This document shows positions 1 to 6,983 of a DNA stretch of 9,983 nucleotides, one piece after another (position 1 is the first letter of the stretch; the number at the start of each line of letters is the position of its first letter). This DNA comes from Planctomycetota bacterium. GTDB lineage: Bacteria; Planctomycetota; Planctomycetia; Pirellulales; Pirellulaceae. A model generated the notes under the pieces. The model did no database searches. It was not told the origin of the DNA and worked only from the letters and a program-made list of their open reading frames with translations. Made by a program: the position numbers and the translations under genes. The stretch is taken from positions 1 to 9,983 of the forward strand of contig JAJDEH010000157.1 in NCBI GenBank assembly GCA_029259935.1. Reading direction: 5' to 3'.

Positions 1-645
1 CCCCGCGGATAACCCATAGGCCCCCCGCACGTTCGCCAACCGATCGCGAGCACTTAACGTCCCTTGCTTCTTCGTGTTACGACGACAGGTCAGAAGCCGT
101 TCTCGGGTGGAAATCCGCAAAGAACCCGAAACCGTGGCCGAAAGCAGCTCGGATGGGTTCGCCCCGCGCAGCAATCGCCTGGACCAATGCATGGGAACGC
201 AGATAATGAGATCGGCCTCCAATGATTGTTGTCGGACCTTTGTGGCCAAGACTTCACCCATGGCTCGACTGAGTGGTTCGCTGGCTGTTTTTTTCATTCG
301 CAGCACGATATCTCGCAAGACACCTTGGTAGAGCCCCAGAGTGAGGGTCGATTCGTAGTGGATTTTACGACCTTGGCACCGCGGACAGCGAGCCGGGTCG
401 TTCCAAGTGGCGGGAACGGGCATCGAACAACGGCCACAGAGCGGCCCCGGCGAAACCGCCACCGCGCTGCGGCATTCCGCGCAAAGCAAGACGGTATTCT
501 GACGATTCTCGGGCATCCCTTGTCCACAATGCGAACAATGTGGGGGAAACAGTAAATTGACTCCCGTCGACGAACACTTTAGCCACGATGATCGCGCGTG
601 GCGGAACCAGCGAGTAGACCGTCTCAGCCGAATCGAGTCATTCAT
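1..645 (-). CDS. comF: ComF family phosphoribosyltransferase, 3' end outside window
   Basis: This is a partial gene: the 215 N-terminal residues are present and the C-terminus lies beyond the left edge. Translating the minus strand from the ATG at 645 gives an uninterrupted frame, with an in-frame TGA six codons upstream of that ATG. The start of the zinc-binding region reads LLFPPHCSHCG, typical of ComF. Four CxxC pairs follow (residues 37/40, 55/58, 70/73, 87/90), forming a double zinc ribbon. Next come YQGVLRDIVLRMK and the phosphoribosyltransferase core strand ADLIICVPMHW, then RRLLRGANPSELL and the conserved Q-x-x-L-S-x-x-x-R-x-x-N stretch. The PRPP-binding loop expected further on is not in the window. 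ComF proteins are linked to DNA uptake in competent bacteria but also occur in species not known to be competent, so the role here is uncertain. The usual RGFNQ motif is changed to RGANP. No strong ribosome binding site is seen. Family assignment is firm. Confidence 0.9.
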   Translation of the reverse strand, partial: MNDSIRLRRSTRWFRHARSSWLKCSSTGVNLLFPPHCSHCGQGMPENRQNTVLLCAECRSAVAVSPGPLCGRCSMPVPATWNDPARCPRCQGRKIHYESTLTLGLYQGVLRDIVLRMKKTASEPLSRAMGEVLATKVRQQSLEADLIICVPMHWSRRLLRGANPSELLSATVSGSLRISTRERLLTCRRNTKKQGTLSARDRLANVRGAYGLSAG

Positions 646-759
646 TAGAAACTTCGATCATTGCGCGAGCCAAATCGGATTTCGCCGTGTCCTCGGAGCG
701 TTTCGCGAAGATTGGCCTGCGGGCCTCGCCTGGAGCCCCATTTAGCGATAACTTCCATC

Positions 760-789
760 TTGACCGGCTTTAACAAACTGCCCTATCGT
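760..789 (+). promoter_or_regulatory. Putative sigma-70 promoter of the aminotransferase gene
   Basis: A TTGACC box at 760-765 is separated by 18 bp from TATCGT at 784-789, matching five of six and four of six consensus bases. Transcription would start near 796, leaving about 40 nt of leader before the preferred ATG at 836. The site lies in the divergent gap between comF and the aminotransferase. It is a pattern match only. Confidence 0.4.
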
Positions 790-835
790 ACCCAATTGCC
801 GCGGAAAAAACATGTTGCACACCAGCGGAACGTCC

Positions 836-2101
836 ATGAGTTCGGAAATCAAGTTCAGCCAGCGCGCCCAATGGGCCTCGGGACAACCAATCAGCGAATT
901 GATGTCCCGTGCTTTGGCCAGCCCGGATTTGATTTCCCTAGCGGCTGGTTTTGTTGATCAGCAGACCCTTCCCGTCGAACCGACTCGCCAAGCCATCGAC
1001 GCGTTGTTCTCGGAAGACGGCTTCGCCGCCCTGCAATATGGAACGACGCCCGGTTTCCCGCCGCTTCGGGAAGCTCTGCTGTCCCACATCATCGAGCAAG
1101 ATGGCGTCTCCGACGATCGCCTTAGCATCAATCAAGTGGTGGTCACGGCGGGCAGCAATCAGCTTTTGCACCTGGTTTGCGAGAGTCTGCTCGACCCGGG
1201 CGATATCGTGGTGTGTGCCGCGCCGACCTATTTGGTATTCCTCGGCACGTTAAAGAATGTCGGCGCGCGCAGCGTGGGAGTCGCCGCCGACCAGGACGGC
1301 ATCATCCCCGAGTCGCTTGACGAAACGCTAAGCCACCTGGATCGCGCGGGCGAACTGCCACTGGTCAAGGCCATCTATCTCGTGCCCTACTTTGACAATC
1401 CTCGCGGGACGTCGCTGCCGCTCGAGCGACGCGCGGCCATTGTCGAAATCGCCAAGCGGTGGTCGGACCGAACCAAGATTCACGTAATCGCCGACGCCGC
1501 CTATCGGGCTCTACGCTATGAATCCGACGACATTCCCAGCACGCGGGTTTTCGATGAAGAGGGCGATACGGTGATTGTCGCGGGGACGTTTTCGAAATCC
1601 TACTCGCCCGGCATTCGCGTCGGTTGGGGAGTGCTGCCGCCGCATTTGATAGCACCGGTTTGCGAGCAAAAAGGAAATATCGATTTCGGCTCTCCCAATT
1701 TCAGCCAACACATGATGGCCAAGGTGCTGCAGCTCGAACTGCTGATGCCCCACGTACGAACGATTCGCGACAGTTATCGTAGAAAGCGGGACGCCATGTT
1801 GGCCGCCGCGGACGAATTTCTGGCACCCATCCCTGGCGTGACCTGGACTCGGCCTACCGGAGGACTGTATGTTTGGGCCGAATTGCCCGCCGAAATCGAC
1901 ACGGGTCCCGAGGGCCCGCTGTTCGATCTGGCGATCGCGGAAGGAATGTTATACGTCCCCGGCCAATACACTTTTCCCACCGAAGGTGAGCCGGTGCGTA
2001 AGAACACGATGAGGCTAAGTTTTGGCGTCCCGTCATGCGAGGAAATCCGAGAAGGGATTGCCGCGCTGGCCCGAGCAATTAGACGTGTCGGCGAGGAATG
2101 A
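836..2101 (+). CDS. PLP-dependent aminotransferase, class I/II (2-aminoadipate/aromatic type)
   Basis: A 421-residue cytoplasmic fold-type I pyridoxal-phosphate aminotransferase, close to the usual family length. It shows the N-terminal ISLAAGFVD segment and the YGTTPGFPPLRE motif. The cofactor site includes N188-P189-x-G191 (in YFDNPRG) and D220 (in ADAAYRALRYE), which would contact the pyridine nitrogen. The Schiff-base lysine is K254, in GTFSKSYSPGIRVGW, and R393 (in MRLSFG) would bind the substrate carboxylate. The GTFSK-x-x-x-PG-x-R-x-GW pattern resembles the 2-aminoadipate / LysN / kynurenine aminotransferase subgroup and the catalytic domain of MocR regulators, but there is no DNA-binding domain. 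The exact amino acid substrate cannot be read from sequence. An in-frame ATG at 812 would add eight residues. The 836 start is preferred because the leader is longer and the protein then begins just before the FSQRAQWASGQPISEL region. The gene is divergent from comF and 97 bp upstream of an LptF/G gene. Confidence 0.92.
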   Translation: MSSEIKFSQRAQWASGQPISELMSRALASPDLISLAAGFVDQQTLPVEPTRQAIDALFSEDGFAALQYGTTPGFPPLREALLSHIIEQDGVSDDRLSINQVVVTAGSNQLLHLVCESLLDPGDIVVCAAPTYLVFLGTLKNVGARSVGVAADQDGIIPESLDETLSHLDRAGELPLVKAIYLVPYFDNPRGTSLPLERRAAIVEIAKRWSDRTKIHVIADAAYRALRYESDDIPSTRVFDEEGDTVIVAGTFSKSYSPGIRVGWGVLPPHLIAPVCEQKGNIDFGSPNFSQHMMAKVLQLELLMPHVRTIRDSYRRKRDAMLAAADEFLAPIPGVTWTRPTGGLYVWAELPAEIDTGPEGPLFDLAIAEGMLYVPGQYTFPTEGEPVRKNTMRLSFGVPSCEEIREGIAALARAIRRVGEE

Positions 2102-2107
2102 CCGGCC

Positions 2108-2137
2108 TGCCTCAATCAGCGTCGTGCCTCAATCAGC
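2108..2137 (+). repeat. Two 13-bp direct repeats between genes
   Basis: TGCCTCAATCAGC occurs at 2108-2120 and again at 2125-2137, a 17-bp period with a 4-bp spacer. It lies just after the aminotransferase stop and before the LptF/G gene. Function is unknown: it could be a small duplication or a protein-binding site in a leader. Confidence 0.6.
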
Positions 2138-2180
2138 TACGACGGACCGCTAGGTGCGTCAACGTAATGCGACGAGATAC

Positions 2181-2190
2181 AAGGAAAAGG
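2181..2190 (+). promoter_or_regulatory. Ribosome binding site that sets the LptF/G start
   Basis: AAGGAAAAGG ends 8 bp before the ATG at 2199. It favours that start over the GTG at 2154 in the same frame, whose extra 15 residues are charged and unlike the family N-terminus. Confidence 0.6.
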
Positions 2191-2198
2191 ATTTCCGC

Positions 2199-3422
2199 AT
2201 GACCATCGTCGATCGCTACATCTTACGGCTCTTCACCAAGGTGCTCTTCATTTGCTTCTTGAGCCTGACGGGGCTGTTCATCGTCATCGACGCCTTTGGC
2301 AATCTCGACGAATTTCTTGAATATGGCGAGCAGGAAGGCGGCATCCTGGCGGTGCTGATGGACTACTATGGCGCGCGTGTCTTAACGTTCTTCGAAAGAA
2401 CAAGTCCCGTGTTGGCGTTGGTCGCCGCCATGTTTGCCATGACGTGGATGCAACGCAACAACGAACTTACGGCGCTGATGGCGGCAGGAATCAAGAGTCA
2501 GCGCTTGGTTCGTCCGCTGCTGGCGGCCGTCGTCGTGGTCAGCCTGCTGAGCGTCGCCAATCGCGAACTCTTAATCCCTTCAGTCCGTGACAAACTTACG
2601 CGCAACGCGCAAGACTGGCTGGGCGACGCCAAGCATCCGCTGAAGCCACAATTCGATCACAAGACCGACATCTTGTTAGGCGGGCGACATTCGATCACCG
2701 CCGAGCGCAAGGTCACCAACCCGGCATTCCGCTGCTTCACCGCCTATGGCACGTATGGCCGACAACTGATCGCCGAGAACGCAGTTTATCATCCACCTGA
2801 AAATGGCCGGCCGGGGGGATATCTGCTAAGCCAAGTCGATACGCCCAATGACCTCGACAAGCACGCCAACGCCTTCGCCGCCGACGCCGACCACGAATTC
2901 GACTATCCAGTCATTTACGGACCCAAGGAAACCGACTGGCTCGAAGCCGACCAATTGTTCGTGGCGAGCGAAGTGAGTTTTGATCACCTAGTAAGTAACG
3001 CGGCCGTGCGGCAATACTCGTCCTCTTGGGAATTGTTGCGCGGGCTGCGCAACGAAAGCCTCGACTATGGCGCCGATGCCAAGGTCATCTTTCACTCGCG
3101 ACTTTTACAGCCGCTGATGGACGCCACTCTGCTGTTCCTTGGGCTGCCGCTGGTCCTGACACGACGCAGCCGCAATGTATTCGTGGCGTCCGGATTAGGT
3201 TTGCTGGTCGTGACGGGCTTCGTGCTGGTCTTGATTTCGTGTCACGCCCTGGGCCGCAACGGCATCGTCTCACCCGCGCTGGCCGCTTGGCTGCCATTGA
3301 TGATCTTCGGCCCGTTGGCGTTTACTTTGGCGAGGGGGCAGGATGCTGAACGCGGGCAATCGGAAAAGCTCACTGATTCCGACGTTGTGGCAGCCGGGAT
3401 TGAAGTACAGCCTTCCGTCTAA
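2199..3422 (+). CDS. LptF/LptG family permease (YjgP/YjgQ)
   Basis: A 407-residue inner-membrane protein of the LptF/LptG family. In the LPS transport machine these proteins form the transmembrane part of the LptB2FG ABC transporter, which extracts lipopolysaccharide from the inner membrane. The protein begins MTIVDRYILRLFTK, followed by a first helix at about residues 11-32. Further helices lie near 62-84 and 104-122. The cytoplasmic coupling motif NNELTALMAAGIKS (87-100) is well conserved. Residues about 125-300 form the periplasmic domain. Three C-terminal helices follow: LLQPLMDATLLFLGLPLVL, then about 327-348, and about 358-377. The tail of some 28 residues is hydrophilic. The usual adjacent LptF or LptG partner is absent here, and LptF cannot be told from LptG with confidence. 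The gene may be co-transcribed with the aminotransferase upstream, since no terminator is seen between them. Confidence 0.88.
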   Translation: MTIVDRYILRLFTKVLFICFLSLTGLFIVIDAFGNLDEFLEYGEQEGGILAVLMDYYGARVLTFFERTSPVLALVAAMFAMTWMQRNNELTALMAAGIKSQRLVRPLLAAVVVVSLLSVANRELLIPSVRDKLTRNAQDWLGDAKHPLKPQFDHKTDILLGGRHSITAERKVTNPAFRCFTAYGTYGRQLIAENAVYHPPENGRPGGYLLSQVDTPNDLDKHANAFAADADHEFDYPVIYGPKETDWLEADQLFVASEVSFDHLVSNAAVRQYSSSWELLRGLRNESLDYGADAKVIFHSRLLQPLMDATLLFLGLPLVLTRRSRNVFVASGLGLLVVTGFVLVLISCHALGRNGIVSPALAAWLPLMIFGPLAFTLARGQDAERGQSEKLTDSDVVAAGIEVQPSV

Positions 3423-3584
3423 GGCGAAAGGCTCAAGCCTGAACTCCGGCAAGATGCAAGCGTCGTTAGGTGGCACGGTCGAGTGTACACGACTGTCAAC
3501 GCCACGCCGGAGCCGCGCGAGTACGGCGATTTTCGCCCCAAATTCGATGGCGGCGGCCCGCTTTCTGGAATTCCCAATATTTCC
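3423..3584. other. Intergenic stretch without a supported gene
   Basis: Between the LptF/G stop and the DUF1501 promoter I see no convincing gene and no T-tailed hairpin. A short inverted repeat, AGGCTCAAGCCT, lies near 3428-3440 but has no T-run after it. Confidence 0.5.
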
Positions 3585-3614
3585 TTGACGCAGGGATTCC
3601 AAACTCGATATATT
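3585..3614 (+). promoter_or_regulatory. Strong sigma-70-type promoter of the DUF1501 gene
   Basis: TTGACG at 3585-3590 and TATATT at 3609-3614 are 18 bp apart. Each box matches five of six consensus bases. Transcription would start near 3621 and give a leader of about 43 nt before the ATG at 3664. This is the best promoter match in the window. It suggests a housekeeping-sigma, independently transcribed gene. Confidence 0.65.
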
Positions 3615-3651
3615 AACGCATCAACGCCTGCCAATGTTTTTCCCGCCTTTC

Positions 3652-3657
3652 AAGGAA
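3652..3657 (+). promoter_or_regulatory. Ribosome binding site that sets the DUF1501 start
   Basis: AAGGAA lies 6 bp before the ATG at 3664. The in-frame ATG at 3634 has no such site and would put ten extra residues before the Tat signal. Confidence 0.6.
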
Positions 3658-3663
3658 CTAGTT

Positions 3664-4968
3664 ATGTTCAATGTGACGTCTTCCCGGGGATATGGAAATT
3701 GTGAAGGTACGTCCAGACGCGACTTCCTCCGTGTTGGGGCCCTTGGGTTGGGAGCCCTTTCGCTCTCCGATATGTTGCGGGACAAAGCACAAGCGGCCAG
3801 CGAGGGGCGCACCACCAAGGATACGTCGGTGATCTGGCTTTGGCTGGGCGGCGGACCAACGCACGTCGAAACCTTTGATCCCAAAATGACGGCTCCCGCC
3901 GAATACCGTAGTGTCACCGGCGAAGTCAAAACCAATGTGCCGGGCGTGACCTTGGGCGGCAACTTTGAACGCATGGCAACCGTCGCCGACAAGATGGCGT
4001 TTGTGCGATCCTTCGCGCATACCAACAGTGGTCACGCGGGCGGCACACACTATGTGATGACGGGTTACGACAATCGGCTTTCGGACAACGGAGCGGTTGC
4101 CAACCGGCCCGCCATGGGTTCGATCGTGTCGCGTGTTCGGGGAACGAATCATCCCGAAACCGGCATTCCGACTTACGTTCGCCTCGGTGGGATTTATGCT
4201 GACGGCCCCGCGTTTTTGGGAACGGCGTTTGGTCCCTTCGATCCGGCCGGTGAAGCACGCCGCAACATGGCGCTTAGTGTCAACGAGGAACGTTTGGCCG
4301 GTCGCCGGTCGTTACTCCAAGGCATCGACAATGTTCGCCGTGACATTGATCGTAGCGGACTGATCGATGGATTGGATTCGTTCGATCAACAGGCATTCAA
4401 TATTATTCTCAGCCGTTCGCAGCACGCCTTCGACCTGAAATACGAAGACCCGCGGGTGGTCGATCGTTACGGTAAGGGGCTCGGCGAAAAGCTGCTGCAA
4501 GCGCGCCGCTTGTGTGAAGCCGGTTGCGGTTTCGTCACGCTGCAGTTCGGCGGCTGGGATATGCACGGAAACATCAAGCAAGCCATGGACCGGCTGGGAC
4601 CGCAGGTCGACCGCGCTGTCGCCGCCCTGGTCGAAGATATGGCCTTGCGTGGTCTGAGCGAAAAGATCCTGCTCGTGATCAGCGGTGAATTTGGCCGCAC
4701 GCCGAAAATCAACGGTGGTGCCGGCCGTGATCACTGGGCTCCGCTGAGTACTCTGGCGATGGCCGGCGGCGGATTGAACATGGGCCAGACCGTTGGCGAA
4801 TCGGCGGAGAAAGTTGACGTACCGAAGACCAAGCCCGTCACGCCGCAAGATGTACTGGCCACGGTCTTCGACGTCCTGGGCATCGAACGCCGAATTCAAT
4901 TCACGAATCAGGCCGGTCGCCCGACCTACATGATCGAGCAAGGCAAGCCCATCGAAGAGTTGGTTTAA
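3664..4968 (+). CDS. DUF1501 protein with Tat signal
   Basis: A 434-residue protein of the DUF1501 family (Pfam PF07394), which belongs to the alkaline-phosphatase-like fold group and is greatly expanded in planctomycetes. A twin-arginine signal, SRRDFLRVGALGLGALSL (residues 17-34), points to export as a folded protein. The mature part begins with DTSVIWLWLGGGPTHVETFDPK (53-74), a metal-site-like motif. It then has HTNSGHAGGTHYVMTG (119-134), GGWDMHGN (296-303), GEFGRTPKING (341-351) and GRDHW (354-358). These conserved Asp, His and Thr positions are those expected of the family. The enzymatic substrate is not established, and sulfatase- or phosphatase-like hydrolysis is only inferred from the fold. 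The gene stands alone between its own promoter and terminator. A DUF1549/DUF1553 partner, often adjacent in planctomycetes, is not next to it. Confidence 0.92.
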   Translation: MFNVTSSRGYGNCEGTSRRDFLRVGALGLGALSLSDMLRDKAQAASEGRTTKDTSVIWLWLGGGPTHVETFDPKMTAPAEYRSVTGEVKTNVPGVTLGGNFERMATVADKMAFVRSFAHTNSGHAGGTHYVMTGYDNRLSDNGAVANRPAMGSIVSRVRGTNHPETGIPTYVRLGGIYADGPAFLGTAFGPFDPAGEARRNMALSVNEERLAGRRSLLQGIDNVRRDIDRSGLIDGLDSFDQQAFNIILSRSQHAFDLKYEDPRVVDRYGKGLGEKLLQARRLCEAGCGFVTLQFGGWDMHGNIKQAMDRLGPQVDRAVAALVEDMALRGLSEKILLVISGEFGRTPKINGGAGRDHWAPLSTLAMAGGGLNMGQTVGESAEKVDVPKTKPVTPQDVLATVFDVLGIERRIQFTNQAGRPTYMIEQGKPIEELV

Positions 4969-4998
4969 GCCGACTGCTGCAATGCTTTAGAATTCGTA

Positions 4999-5029
4999 GC
5001 CCGCGAGGCGTTGCTTCGCGGGCTTTTTT
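4999..5029 (+). terminator. Intrinsic terminator of the DUF1501 gene
   Basis: The arms GCCCGCGA (4999-5006) and TCGCGGGC (5016-5023) form an 8-bp GC-rich stem with a 9-nt loop. A run of six T (5024-5029) follows directly. It lies 30 bp after the DUF1501 stop. Confidence 0.9.
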
Positions 5030-5052
5030 CTTAGGTTTCGATAGGCAAGGTC

Positions 5053-5361
5053 ATGAACACGGACGCCAGCCAACTGAAGCGGAGAACGAAATTTCGGGGC
5101 CGCTTACTCGCGATCGTTTACGTTGTCATCATCATCGGCCTGGCAATTGCGATGGGGAGGTCCGCTCGGAGTTGGCAAGCACTCCTTGCTGTCGCTAGTT
5201 TGCCCGCCTGCGCGGGGTTCGTCCTGGGCCTGCCTCCGGCCCTCCGAAACCCGCGACCAACGCTCGTGCTGGTCTACTTGATCGCGTTACCCCTGGTTGG
5301 GTTTTTGAGCATGGGCGCGTTCGGCGCGCTCATTCTGTACGGCTTGGCGGGTCTGTTTTGA
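5053..5361 (+). CDS. Small membrane protein of unknown function
   Basis: A 102-residue protein with a positively charged N-terminus (KRRTKFRGR, residues 9-17). Three hydrophobic segments follow: about 18-34 (LLAIVYVVIIIGLAIAM), about 43-60, and about 70-101. The last may be a hairpin broken by glycines. The charge pattern suggests a cytoplasmic N-terminus. I do not recognise a family. A weak AAGG lies a few bases before the ATG. The gene begins just after the DUF1501 terminator, so it needs its own promoter or read-through, and none is obvious. It converges with the MATE gene. The membrane-like composition and clean frame make it likely real, but it could be lineage-specific. Confidence 0.55.
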   Translation: MNTDASQLKRRTKFRGRLLAIVYVVIIIGLAIAMGRSARSWQALLAVASLPACAGFVLGLPPALRNPRPTLVLVYLIALPLVGFLSMGAFGALILYGLAGLF

Positions 5362-5366
5362 GTATT

Positions 5367-5382
5367 TGATCAACGATGATCA
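5367..5382. repeat. Short inverted repeat between convergent genes
   Basis: TGATCA-ACGA-TGATCA can form a 6-bp stem with a 4-nt loop, directly after the stop of the small membrane protein. It lacks a T-run on either strand, so it is at best a weak transcription end signal. Confidence 0.35.
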
Positions 5383-5447
5383 TATATGGGCGTGGGGAAT
5401 GAGCCGGGCTCCTGTGTTGACCGACCGAGGACGGGACCTCGTCATCT

Positions 5448-6833
5448 TTAGACATCAACTTTTCTCCAGCCGCCATGCAGGAAGCGAAGCAGCACCAAGA
5501 CACTGCGCAACGACAGGTCGATCACCATCGCGCACCAGGCTCCATACACCCCCGTGATCGGCTGACTAAAGAAAGGGAGATGAAACTCATTGTAAGCCAG
5601 CACATAGGCCAGCGGAATTCTGACGCCCAACAAGCCGACAAACGTAATCATCAGCGGCCAGCGCGTATCGCCGGCGCCGCGAAGCGCTCCGGTTAGAATC
5701 ATGGTCAGCGCCAACGACGGCATCGTAAAGGAAACCAGCCGCAGCAACTGCACGGTCATATCGGCCGTGGCTGGCTGCCTATCGCTCAAGAAGATTGAGG
5801 TCAAGCCGCGGCCACCAAAGAACATTAACAGCCCCGCGGCGACCATGACACCGCCGCCGACTAAACAGGCCATCCACACGCCTCGCGTCGCGCGTCGAAG
5901 GTCCTTGGCCCCCAAGAACTGGCCGACCATGGTCGCGGCGGCAACTTGGAACGCCGTCCCCGGCAAGTAGGCCACCGACTCGATCCGCACGCCTAGGCTG
6001 TGGGCGGCGGCCGCCTCGGTGCCTAGTCGGTTGATAATCGCCAAAAAGCCAAGGTGGCAGAAAAGAATCGCCAAGACATCCGCGCCACCCGGCAGGCCGA
6101 CTCGAATCAATCGACGAATCAAGTCGCCGTCGGGCCGCAGCAACGACCAGCGCAAACGCATCCCGGCGCGGCCCCACAATAAGAACCCAAACACGATGGC
6201 GGCACCCAAGGCATGGGCCGACGCGGTTCCGATTGCCAACCCTTCCCATCCAAGCTTGGGAAATGGATAGATGCCAATGACAAGCGAAACACTGACCAGC
6301 GCGTTGACGATGTTGACGATCGCCATGGCGATGAACCCGCTCATCGTATCGCCCGCGCCACGCAAGGCCGCAATGCCGACCTGCTCGAGCATGATCGCTG
6401 GAATCACGGGAATAAGGATCATTAGATAGCGTGACGCCAGGGGCGCTGAATCCGCCTGAAGTTGCATCATGTGGATGAACTGGTCGCCGAACAGATAGGC
6501 GGCCACCGTCACGAACAACGCAAGAACCGCTCCCACCACCATGGCCTGATTCATCACGTGGGCGGCTTTCCCGCTGTCGCCCGATCCCACGAATCGCGAC
6601 ACCATGGCCGTCGCGCCGATGGCCACTGCGGCAAACATGCTGGGCAACAGCCACAAGACGTAGGCCATCAGGCCAATCGCGGTCACGTGCCGGTCTTCGC
6701 CCAGAAATCTTCCAGCCAGCCACGTGTCGACCATTCCGACTAACATGATCAACGTCTGTTCGACCAGCACTGGCATCGCCAGACGCAGCATGGGCCGCAA
6801 CGTACCTTCGGACGAAACGACAGAATAAGTCAA
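5448..6833 (-). CDS. MATE family efflux transporter
   Basis: A multidrug and toxic compound extrusion family antiporter with about 12 membrane helices in two pseudo-symmetric halves, 461 residues from the chosen start. It opens with LRLAMPVLVEQTLIMLVGMVDTWLAG-like helix 1 residues. The two halves repeat the same signatures: MVSRFVGSGD and LRGAGDT (about 157-163) in the first, and MVGQFLGAKD and LRGAGDT (about 384-390) in the second. MATE proteins export cationic drugs or other small compounds using a Na+ or H+ gradient; the substrate here cannot be told. The start is uncertain. The open frame runs to a GTG at 6950, but those residues look non-coding. The first ATG (6791) leaves only three residues before helix 1. 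A TTG at 6833 gives a normal leader that includes SEGTLRP. It lies downstream of the DUF1549/DUF1553 gene on the same strand with no clear terminator between, so read-through is possible. Confidence 0.88.
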   Translation of the reverse strand: MTYSVVSSEGTLRPMLRLAMPVLVEQTLIMLVGMVDTWLAGRFLGEDRHVTAIGLMAYVLWLLPSMFAAVAIGATAMVSRFVGSGDSGKAAHVMNQAMVVGAVLALFVTVAAYLFGDQFIHMMQLQADSAPLASRYLMILIPVIPAIMLEQVGIAALRGAGDTMSGFIAMAIVNIVNALVSVSLVIGIYPFPKLGWEGLAIGTASAHALGAAIVFGFLLWGRAGMRLRWSLLRPDGDLIRRLIRVGLPGGADVLAILFCHLGFLAIINRLGTEAAAAHSLGVRIESVAYLPGTAFQVAAATMVGQFLGAKDLRRATRGVWMACLVGGGVMVAAGLLMFFGGRGLTSIFLSDRQPATADMTVQLLRLVSFTMPSLALTMILTGALRGAGDTRWPLMITFVGLLGVRIPLAYVLAYNEFHLPFFSQPITGVYGAWCAMVIDLSLRSVLVLLRFLHGGWRKVDV

Positions 6834-6983
6834 AGGTAGAGTTTCGATTGAGGAAAGGAAGAGGAACGACCAAGCGACTGGCCAGTATCCTCGTCCATGG
6901 CCCGACGTACAAGACGGCAGGAAACGCCCCTGGGTATCGCCGCGCGACACCGATTACTGCACGCTGCCCAATGATGATTTCGC

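Noticed and set aside
74..555. Plus-strand open frames at the left edge
   Set aside because: They are antisense to the comF frame, which runs unbroken from 645 to 1 with four CxxC pairs.
3483..3704. A 73-codon frame with a fairly natural composition ahead of the DUF1501 gene
   Set aside because: It spans the strong promoter and runs into the DUF1501 coding start in another frame; no ribosome site or family is seen.
4312..4941. A 209-codon open frame on the minus strand
   Set aside because: It is antisense to the DUF1501 gene, whose frame carries all the family motifs.
5391..5447. Small hairpins (such as GAGCC-G-GGCTC and CGAGG/CCTCG) downstream of the MATE stop
   Set aside because: The stems are short or the loops too tight, and no T-run follows on the minus strand, so I do not call a terminator.
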